Assembly: GCF_016908875.1 (NCBI RefSeq) | Contig: NZ_JAFBES010000001.1 | Coordinates: 542,007-606,006 of the forward strand | Reading direction: 5' to 3' | DNA: 64,000 bases | Origin: Bacillus ectoiniformans | Lineage (GTDB): Bacteria > Bacillota > Bacilli > Bacillales > Domibacillaceae | Shown: positions 46,259 through 54,500 of the stretch, in pieces | Layout: each line of letters begins with the position of its first letter | How positions within the stretch are numbered: position 1 is the first letter of the stretch | Translations under genes and position numbers: made by a program | The notes under the pieces: model-generated | Seen by the model: the letters and a program-made list of their open reading frames with translations, nothing else | Told to the model about the DNA's origin: nothing | Databases searched by the model: none

Positions 46259-46849
46259 ATGGAACAATGGATTACTGATATCCTCAATCAGTTTGGCTAC
46301 GCAGGGATTCTTTTGCTGCTTGCTATAGAAAATATTTTCCCGCCAATTCCATCAGAGATTATCCTATTATTCAGCGGATTTATGACCACTCAGTCCAGTT
46401 TAAGTGTCGGAGGCGTTGTCACATTTTCAACCATAGGCTCCGTCATCGGTGCGGTTGTGCTTTATGGAATGGGCATGCAGATCGAGTTATCCACCATCGT
46501 AAAATGGGCAAAGCGCGTTCGCCTCTCCCCGGCAACTATTTACAAAGTCTATGATTGGTTTCACCACCGCGGAGTGTGGGCCGTATTCTTCTGCAGATTA
46601 ATTCCTGGCATGCGAAGCCTGATCTCAATCCCAGCTGGCATGTCCCGTATGAATTTTAGTCTATTCATCGTATTTACCGCTTCTGGCACATTTCTGTGGA
46701 ATTTGATTCTAGTTAATATTGGAGCTTCAGTTGGAGCATCTTGGACGACTATTATCGCCTATTTGAAGGTATACTCCTATATGGTGTACGGTGTTTTAGG
46801 TGGATTGGGGATTCTTTTTATGTTGGTAAAAATGCAGACGAAATCTTAA
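46259..46849 (+). CDS. DedA-family membrane protein
   Basis: 196-aa integral membrane protein (SNARE-associated/VTT domain) with about five helices. Family marks: ENIFPPIPSEIILLFSGF (re-entrant loop with conserved acidic residues), RLIPGMRSLISIPAGMSRM (the PG-R-G segment). DedA proteins are implicated in undecaprenyl-phosphate or phospholipid flipping and membrane homeostasis. GGAG lies about 13 nt before the ATG, so a slightly different start is possible. Followed by a Nudix gene after 70 nt. Confidence 0.9.
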   Translation: MEQWITDILNQFGYAGILLLLAIENIFPPIPSEIILLFSGFMTTQSSLSVGGVVTFSTIGSVIGAVVLYGMGMQIELSTIVKWAKRVRLSPATIYKVYDWFHHRGVWAVFFCRLIPGMRSLISIPAGMSRMNFSLFIVFTASGTFLWNLILVNIGASVGASWTTIIAYLKVYSYMVYGVLGGLGILFMLVKMQTKS

Positions 46850-46919
46850 AAGAAATCCTTCTTTTATGCTGGATATGTTAAAATACTAGCGATACAAAGA
46901 GTCATTTAGGAGGATCACA

Positions 46920-47330
46920 TTGAAAAAAACAGTGAAAGTAGTCGCAGCCATTATCGAAAATGCTCAATCTGAAATATTATGTGCACTCCGCTCGCCTGAT
47001 ATGGCACTGCCCAATCTATGGGAATTCCCTGGCGGCAAGGTGGAGGCCAACGAAGATATTTTTTCCGCTTTACAAAGAGAAATTCTTGAAGAATTAAGCT
47101 GTACCATTGAAACAGATCGTCTCTTTCATGAACATACGCACGAATATGAAACGTTTATCATTGAGTTAATCTGCATCACTTGCAGGATTGTGGAAGGCGA
47201 GCCCATTCCGAAAGAACATTCAAAGCTGATTTGGCTTAAACGAGAGAACCTTGATTCGTTGAAATGGGCGCCAGCTGATCTTCCGGCAGTGGGTACGCTG
47301 ATTAATCAGCCAACACAAAAAGGGCTCTAA
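46920..47330 (+). CDS. Nudix hydrolase (MutT-type dNTP pyrophosphohydrolase)
   Basis: 136-aa Nudix protein. The Nudix box GKVEANEDIFSALQREILEE fits Gx5Ex7REUxEE; the catalytic glutamates are present. It begins VVAAIIENAQSEILCALRS as in 8-oxo-dGTP diphosphatases (MutT/CTP pyrophosphohydrolase type). Starts with TTG at 46920, AGGAGG six nt upstream. Convergent with a PLD-DEAD-DUF3427 helicase, sharing a terminator; I recall the same two families next to each other in other Bacillus genomes, so a functional tie is possible. Confidence 0.88.
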   Translation: MKKTVKVVAAIIENAQSEILCALRSPDMALPNLWEFPGGKVEANEDIFSALQREILEELSCTIETDRLFHEHTHEYETFIIELICITCRIVEGEPIPKEHSKLIWLKRENLDSLKWAPADLPAVGTLINQPTQKGL

Positions 47331-47345
47331 AAAAGCCCTTTTTGT
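47317..47345. terminator. Bidirectional terminator, Nudix / DUF3427 helicase
   Basis: AAAAAGGGCT/AGCCCTTTTT, loop containing the Nudix stop codon; T-runs on both strands. Confidence 0.88.
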
Positions 47346-47348
47346 TGT

Positions 47349-50237
47349 TTATTCCGCCTTAATATAATGATACAGCCGGCTGTCAATCGATTGCTCCATG
47401 ACTAGATTCATATGAACAACCGGCAGCACCTTGCCATTTTTATCTTGCATTTCTGACTGCTGCACACTTTCTTGGTCTGGCACTGCTTTTCCTAAATAGT
47501 AAAAATCGCTGCCTTCATCATCATCTTTTTTCACAAACACATGCACATCCATCTGATTCTCTTCAGAGTGAATAATCTTCTTCACCTCTTCTGACTTCAG
47601 CGTCCGGTTGCTCCGTGTATACCATTTCAACACTTCTTCACTAAGAAGTTCATCTCCATAATTCACGCTTGACTCAACTTCTGCTTTTTTATGGTACGTC
47701 ACAAAAATAGGACAAGTTCCATGCTTAGGCTTGTAGCCATATACCGTTGAACTTTCATCGTGATCCCAGTTTAATAGCTTACAAGCGTCTTTTCTTGAAT
47801 ACTTCTCATATAAAGTGAGCGGCTTCTGACATTGATAGCGGCTACTTCTTGCCTTTGCTGTTTGAATGAGATCTGTAACTAAATGATGAAAATAAGCATT
47901 CTCCGCTAAGCTGTCTCGTATCGGCTGATTGAAAGCATAGGTATCCTCTTTAAATGTGACTAATGGCTGTTCCCCATATTTTTTCCGGTAGCTTTGAGTG
48001 AAGAAGGACAGATTCAACACACTGAGTACCGACTTCATCACACTTTCATCTGCAGAGCAGTCCGATTCCAGTAAATACTGGCGATACTCTTCTTTTTTAA
48101 CTCGTGTATGCATAAGCAATAATTCAAGAAGCATCACTTCATGCTTTCGTTTCCCATTTAACACTTCAAGAGAAAGCATCGTTAACACTTTATTCTCGTA
48201 CTCTGTTAAAGCTGGCACTTCTTCCTTAATCTTCAGCAGAAATTGATAGTAGTTGGCATACTTCTCTGCGATGACGACAGGATCGATCGAATGATGAGTG
48301 ACGAAATCATATAAATCCGGCACTCTGCCCAATCTATTTTTCATGTCCACGTAGGCTTCCTTCAACAGCTTTAAAGCGGTTAAATTGCTTGAATTAATCG
48401 CCTGAAAGATTCGTTTCTTGGCAATTTCCTCGAAGTTAATCGTTGAGATCCCTTTTATATAGGTTGTATCCTTCGTCTTTCTGCGAATATTATCTTTATT
48501 AAGAGACTGATCTCCTGAAAGAGCGATTGGAATCAGATAGTTATTTTTATAGTTTCCGATGAAATCAATGACTGTTACATAACGCTTAGATGGGTGCTTT
48601 CGGAGTCCCCTTCCCAGCTGCTGGATAAAAACGATGCTTGATTGCGTCTGCCTTAACATGACGACTTGATTGATGCTCGGAATATCAATTCCTTCATTAA
48701 AGATATCAACGGTTAAAATATAATCAAGTTCCCCATTCTCTATCTGGCGAACTCTTTGATCCCGTTCTGCCTGTGAATGATCCCCTGTTAAAGCTGCAGT
48801 TTTGTACCCTCTCTCATTCAGCGATTTACTCAATTGTTCAGCCTCATCTTTACGGCTGCAGAACATCAAACCCTTTCGCTTTTCACCAGAAAACCCGTAG
48901 TATTCGACTTTTTCAATGATGTGATCGACACGTTCTTTTGTGACTAGTTTAGATAAAAGAGCCGCATCATCCATTTTTTCACCTTGATACTCTAAATCAG
49001 TAACTCCAAAATAATGAAATGGACAGAGCATGTCTTCTTCAAGCGCTTCCTGCATTCTAATTTCATAAGCTACATTGTAATCAAACAACTCATAGATATT
49101 AAAGTCATCTGTCCGCTCAGGAGTGGCTGTCATTCCCATGAGAAATTTCGGCTGAAAGTGCTGAATCACTTTCAAATAAGAGTCAGCTCCTGCTTTATGC
49201 ACTTCATCTATTAAAATATAATCAAAGGCGTTCGAGTGCAGCTGAGACAGATTGTCCTCTTTCGAAATGGTTTGAATCGTCGCAAATACATATTTCGCTT
49301 CCCATTGTTTACTTGTCCCCGACACAATCCCAAAATCTTCTTCCACTCCGCCAAGGATCCTTTTGAAATCTTCCTTAGCTTTCGTTAATATTTGCTCCCG
49401 GTGAACGATAAAAAGCATACGCCGAGGCGCATAACGGCGCACATCAAATGCCGCTAAATATGTCTTCCCTGTTCCTGTTGCAGAAATAACCAGTCCTTTA
49501 TCTTTTCCGGCCTCGCGAACAGCACGAATCTCTTCTAAGGCGGCTATCTGCATCTTATTAGGATCTATAGCCAACGCTTCTTTTATTGAATTTCCATAAG
49601 CCGCAGGCATCTCAATCACTTGGTCTGCTGCCGGTTGCTTAGATAACTGTTCATACACGCGTTCATACGCTTCAATCCACTCATCATTTAGCACGTGGGC
49701 CTGTTTCCAAACGTCTTCAAATTGGTTTCGGAAGTGATGAACAATTTCTCCATCTTGATGAGAGGTTAACTTCACATTCCATTCATAATTCACCTTCAGC
49801 GCATGAGCAGTTAAATTAGAACTGCCGACAATTAAAGAGTAATGCGTTTTTTTATCGAAAATATAGCCTTTTGAATGGAAGCCCTTTAAGTCAGTGACTC
49901 GGACTTCAATATTCGTCATCTTCAAGAGTTCCTTAAAGACTTTCGGCTGGTTAAATTGCAAATAAGTAGATGTTAAGATTCGCCCGTTAATCCCTTTTTG
50001 TTTTAGATCCAGAAAATGAGATTTAAGTGTCGCTAACCCGCTTTCCGTAATAAATGCCACAGAAAATAGAAAGGATTGACTGCTTTCTAGCTCTTCTAGC
50101 AGCGAGGTCAGCACATGTTCATTCTTCTGTGCATTGTTCACTAATAATTGAGGTTTATAGCGGGCTGTATGATTGTAGTGCTGATCAATGAACCCTTTCT
50201 GTAAAGAAGCTTCTAAGTTTCTAATTAAATTCTCCAT
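47349..50237 (-). CDS. PLD nuclease - DEAD/DEAH helicase - DUF3427 protein
   Basis: 962-aa multidomain protein. N-terminal phospholipase D-like nuclease (HSKGYIFD HxKx4D motif near 121-128, then GSSNLTAHAL). Superfamily 2 helicase core: Walker A ATGTGKT near 254, DEVH near 344, TATPERTD, and motif VI QQLGRGLRKH. C-terminal DUF3427 domain (VTYHKKAEVESSVNYGDELLS, FYYLGKAVP). Such proteins cut or remodel nucleic acid and are frequent in defence neighbourhoods, though this family is not a characterised system by itself. I take ATG 50237 (MENLIRNLE) since TGGGGAACAG precedes it; the ATG five codons earlier has only a weak site. Confidence 0.88.
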   Translation of the reverse strand: MENLIRNLEASLQKGFIDQHYNHTARYKPQLLVNNAQKNEHVLTSLLEELESSQSFLFSVAFITESGLATLKSHFLDLKQKGINGRILTSTYLQFNQPKVFKELLKMTNIEVRVTDLKGFHSKGYIFDKKTHYSLIVGSSNLTAHALKVNYEWNVKLTSHQDGEIVHHFRNQFEDVWKQAHVLNDEWIEAYERVYEQLSKQPAADQVIEMPAAYGNSIKEALAIDPNKMQIAALEEIRAVREAGKDKGLVISATGTGKTYLAAFDVRRYAPRRMLFIVHREQILTKAKEDFKRILGGVEEDFGIVSGTSKQWEAKYVFATIQTISKEDNLSQLHSNAFDYILIDEVHKAGADSYLKVIQHFQPKFLMGMTATPERTDDFNIYELFDYNVAYEIRMQEALEEDMLCPFHYFGVTDLEYQGEKMDDAALLSKLVTKERVDHIIEKVEYYGFSGEKRKGLMFCSRKDEAEQLSKSLNERGYKTAALTGDHSQAERDQRVRQIENGELDYILTVDIFNEGIDIPSINQVVMLRQTQSSIVFIQQLGRGLRKHPSKRYVTVIDFIGNYKNNYLIPIALSGDQSLNKDNIRRKTKDTTYIKGISTINFEEIAKKRIFQAINSSNLTALKLLKEAYVDMKNRLGRVPDLYDFVTHHSIDPVVIAEKYANYYQFLLKIKEEVPALTEYENKVLTMLSLEVLNGKRKHEVMLLELLLMHTRVKKEEYRQYLLESDCSADESVMKSVLSVLNLSFFTQSYRKKYGEQPLVTFKEDTYAFNQPIRDSLAENAYFHHLVTDLIQTAKARSSRYQCQKPLTLYEKYSRKDACKLLNWDHDESSTVYGYKPKHGTCPIFVTYHKKAEVESSVNYGDELLSEEVLKWYTRSNRTLKSEEVKKIIHSEENQMDVHVFVKKDDDEGSDFYYLGKAVPDQESVQQSEMQDKNGKVLPVVHMNLVMEQSIDSRLYHYIKAE

Positions 50238-50385
50238 CTGTTCCCCATTCATTTCCAGTTGTATATTATTATTGTAAATTTTCCAACTCCAGAGTGCAAT
50301 GAGGAACTTGTGCTGGTTACGACTAACAGTATTTATGTACCTTCTCTCAATAGGCGCATAGGATATGTTATAAACAACGAAGGGA

Positions 50386-51210
50386 TTGAAGAATGTGTAC
50401 TATGTGCCTCATTATTATCAATATCCTAATTATGTTCAGCCAGCCATACCTGCTGGAAATCAGCAAGTGTATTGGCCTTACGCCGATGTAAGAGATGCAG
50501 CCACTCAATTTAATTCTTACCCGTATCCTATTGACCAAAGAATACCTATAAAAGATTATGGACCAAACCCATTTGTCATTAATATTGACGAAGCTACAAA
50601 GCAAAATAAGACCTTCCGAACCGCCTTATGGACCGGTCCATACTTACAAGTGACATTGATGAGCATCAATCCTGGAGAAGATATCGGCTTAGAAAGCCAC
50701 CCGAACCTTGACCAATTCCTGCGTATAGAAGAAGGTCAGGGTGTCGTACAAATGGGTAAGCAAAAAGATCAATTAACCTTTAGAAGAAACGTTTATGATG
50801 ATTATGCAATTGTTATACCTGCAGGTTATTGGCATAATTTAACCAACACAGGTAATACACCTCTTAAACTTTATTCCATCTATGCACCGCCTAACCATCC
50901 ATTTGGAACCGTTCATAAGACGAAAGCCGATGCCATCGCTGCAGAGGAAAGCGAAGAAAAAGGCAATTCTACTGTTCATGGCAAGACACCAGATGAATGG
51001 GTACGCTACACAGAATTCTTAGTTAAAGAAGGACTAGAGGACGTGAAAAGAGGAATAAACGCCAAACACATCCTGCAGGAATTTATTCTAATGGGCGTTC
51101 TTGTAGGAAAAGGCTACTCTCCTGAAGATGCTTATAGGACAGTGGAGGAATGGGAGCGGACCGGTGAATCTAAGTTGCTGCAGCAGAGTAAGATGGGGAG
51201 ACAACGGTAG
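50386..51210 (+). CDS. Cupin-domain protein with Tyr/Pro-rich N-terminus
   Basis: 274-aa protein, TTG start with AAGGGA close upstream. Residues 1-40 are unusually rich in Tyr and Pro (VYYVPHYYQYPNYVQPA), like coat-type proteins. A single cupin lies at about 80-190: PGEDIGLESHPNLDQFLRIEEG with one His/Glu cluster and PAGYWHNLTNTGNTPLKLYS as the second motif, so a metal site is plausible. The C-terminal 70 residues are helical (EWVRYTEFLVKEGLEDVKRGI). The enzymatic role is unknown; a spore-coat or sugar-isomerase-like function is only suggested. Lies just outside the A+T-rich helicase island. Confidence 0.75.
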   Translation: MKNVYYVPHYYQYPNYVQPAIPAGNQQVYWPYADVRDAATQFNSYPYPIDQRIPIKDYGPNPFVINIDEATKQNKTFRTALWTGPYLQVTLMSINPGEDIGLESHPNLDQFLRIEEGQGVVQMGKQKDQLTFRRNVYDDYAIVIPAGYWHNLTNTGNTPLKLYSIYAPPNHPFGTVHKTKADAIAAEESEEKGNSTVHGKTPDEWVRYTEFLVKEGLEDVKRGINAKHILQEFILMGVLVGKGYSPEDAYRTVEEWERTGESKLLQQSKMGRQR

Positions 51211-51597
51211 CGCAGCCTGGTAAATCCCTTGGCAAAAAGTGGTAAAAAGATGACAAGGATGGGAAAATCCCTTGGCTGTAATCAATCACGGTTTGTATGA
51301 TGTGCTCACCCGTGCCGTTGAAGAAGAAGGAAATTTCTATGTCAGCTGCTTTGACCGTGCAAATAGGATCGGAAGAAAGTGAAGCTACATTCGGAGACGG
51401 AATAATTTCTTTTTCGGCGTGTAATTTATGGGTACGATAGTAAGTTTTTGTAGCGGCATTAAAAAGCACCTCCTTCAATTAGATACGTTTATCGTACCGG
51501 AGGTGCCTTTCGTTTTATATGCGTTGTTTGAATACGGGCTTACTGAAGAAGTCCGAGAATAACCAGACTTCTTCAGATAATAATCTTTTTTATTACC
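51211..51597. other. Gene-poor region with small unsupported frames
   Basis: No convincing gene. On the reverse strand AAGGAGG (51469-51475) precedes an ATG at 51459 that would make a 24-aa peptide (MPLQKLTIVPINYTPKKKLF...). A different frame from GTG 51469 stays open for about 100 codons and overlaps the cupin gene end; its middle part (CTVKAADIEISFFFNG) vaguely recalls IS66-type accessory ORFs. On the plus strand a 44-aa frame (51428-51562, starting MGTIVSFCSG) ends inside a hairpin. Likely a remnant of an inserted element; see findings. Confidence 0.4.
51540..51592 (+). terminator. Hairpin at the downstream edge of the helicase operon
   Basis: CTGAAGAAGTC/GACTTCTTCAG (51543-51553 and 51566-51576), followed on the plus strand by ATAATAATCTTTTTT. 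It may terminate plus-strand transcripts; for the druE-like gene on the other strand the T-run is missing. Confidence 0.55.
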
Positions 51598-54500
51598 TCA
51601 GATTGTTAGTTTATTATTAGTATTATTATCATTAGCGTAATCACCAGACTTCAATAACTCCGATAAATATTCGTGAGCAATACCTCGTTGTAAAATTTCA
51701 TGATAGAATTGATTTTCAAAACTTCTTAAACAGCCATAGCAGCTTGTATCTTCACCACAACCACATGAACCTGAGACTTTTAATCTTGCATTTTCCAAGA
51801 TTCCTTTTAAATTTTGGGATATTTTTTTTGCATGTCCTGCACCACCTGGTACATCATCGTATAAAATTATCGATGTGTTAGTAACATCAACTCCATCAGC
51901 TCTGTAAAGACATCCACCGATCTCACTTCTTGCTATACCCAATTCAATACTTGCACCTTCCATAACTGTATAAAGTAATGAAGGCCAGAAACTTTTTTCT
52001 ATAAACTTCATGGAGATTAGAGGTAATTTGATTTCTACAACATCCGTAATAAAGTCATGTCCTAAATGGATATTGTATAAATAGGTGTTTTCACACTTTT
52101 TACCAAGCTTCGTTTTATGCTCAACTTTGGTTTCTTTTTTACTTTTAACCGGCTTTGTTTGTGCAATATATCCACAGCGTTTACAGAGTGAATATCCCAT
52201 ACCTCCCCCATTGTTAACTATTACCATTTTCCCTCTGGATGAATACTTAACATCTATTTCATGAGTTCCAATTTTAACTACATCATGAGAAGTCTCTGTA
52301 AGTTCTAATTCTTCGTCCACATAGGTGTCAAACTTTACTCTTGAAGGAAGAGGTTTGGCTTTACGTCTTTCTCCTGGATTTCCTGGTAAATCGTCTGCCT
52401 TTGTTGAAAAACCGAAGACTGGCTGTAAATAATAATGATAGTTTAATGGCTCATTACAACAATCGGTCTCTCTTTGTTCATGTGAAGTTCCTAAATCAAC
52501 ATGATATCCAAATAACCGACCACATTTTTTACAAATTGCATACTGTTGGACTGGCCAACCCTTCATTCTACTCATGTTCAAGGCATATGGTTTCCAGACC
52601 TTTTTATTAGCCACAATTTCTGCCCCCGGAGCAAATTCAGAGATTGCTAATTTCAGATCCCTTGAAATATTAACAACTTTGGCATTCTCTCCATTGTGAA
52701 GAATATCTAAACTTACAACATCTACTGGGAATCCATACTTTGGAAGTACATTACTTGATGATAAAAAGCTCAATACATCTTTTTGTAAATAAGTGTTTTG
52801 AATTTTTAATATACTATCACTAGGTTTACGTTCTAAATCTAGTTTTTTCTTTAATTCTTCTAAGTCTTCGATTATCTCTTTAACACTTGACTCCGCAATA
52901 ACAAGTGCACCTTCACCGTCTTTAACGAGATAGTCAATCCATTTCCAATTCTCAATGTCTACAAATGCTCGTAATGATTTTGATTTTGGTACAATGTATT
53001 CTAATGATTGCTTAAGATCCTCTGGGTATTCACTTAAGATTTCTTTTAATACTTCAACTGCGCTTTTTCCACCTTCACCGGAAATATTCAGGAAATTATC
53101 AACCTTCCCGTAATATGTTTCATACTTTCTAAAGAACCAAGCAAATACCACCGAGAACATATGACGTAAAACAATCTTCTCATTGTTCATTTCAATATAT
53201 GGTGCCTTTATCATCCCACCTATTATTCTTTCAGGGAATTGATAGTATGTTAAGTCGTGTGAACGTCTTTTTGCATAGGTTAATGAAAACGCAGTTGATT
53301 CAGTTCGTCTGCCCGCTCGACCTGCTCTTTGAATATAGTTTGCAGTTTCAGGTGGCACATTGCGCATAAATACTGCCTCTAACTGCCCTACATCCACTCC
53401 CATCTCAAAGGTCGTGGAACAACTTAATACATTTACCTCTCCTTTTTCAAAACGGTTTTGCAATCTTGAAGAATATTCACTTGTTAACTGTGCTGTATGT
53501 TCATTTGCAATTAGAGGTAATGGTTTCATTTTTGTGTATAAATCTTTAAAATAAGAGAAACGATTCTTCTCTTCTTTGTATTCAGTTAGTTTTCCTTCAC
53601 ATCTATATGTAGAACAAATGCCCCTCAAACTACTTGAAACAATCCTCCCACACTTATCACAAATATATGATGTTTCTGGTTTAAAGACTTGCCATTTTTT
53701 ATAATTTAATTTTAAAACAGTTCCTTCTCTTGGAAGTGGAGTTTCATAAATATATTCATCTTTTACCCAGAATCCTTTATATAGCTTTCCGATTAAAAGT
53801 TCTTTTAATAGACTCCTAGCTTTTTCAGAAGCATCTTCTTTTGAATAGCCTTTTGCTTTATAGAGTTTCTGAATAAAATCAAGTCTTCTATTATTGAAAT
53901 TTTCTCGTGGTAACCAACCTAAGATATGATTACCTGAAGCACTCTTTTCAGATTCTAATTTGAAATAGACTTCCTTATTTCTAGGTGCAAAAGTTTGATC
54001 ATTTATTGACACTAATTCTGGGAATGTTATGGCATTCATATCTCTTAATGAATTAAACATAACATTATATAATTCCCATAGTTCATCAATAGTAAGGTCT
54101 AACTCTGAATCGATGCCAAGACTTTTCATGTTTAATCTTGACCATTTTGCTGGTTTTTCCGGAACAAAAGATATTAGCCCCAAACCTTCGAGACCAATTT
54201 GGCGTTCTGTGTTCATAAATTCCTTAATTAACACTGTTTGTATATGCTTTTGTTTCTCAATATCATCTAATCCATTTTCAAAAAGATTTTTTTCTTTTCC
54301 ATATTTCACAACAGCATTTGCAAGACTATCTATTCGGATATCATCATATTCTTGCAAGTTTCCAAGTTGATGAATAATTGCATTTCTCCACAGAATGTTA
54401 CTGTATTTTGACTGTAAATACGATGCAAAAAAAGCAGCCTCCTGACGACTATCAGAGAACACTAACAGTTTTCTTCCCAATAATTCTTCATCAATTTCTT

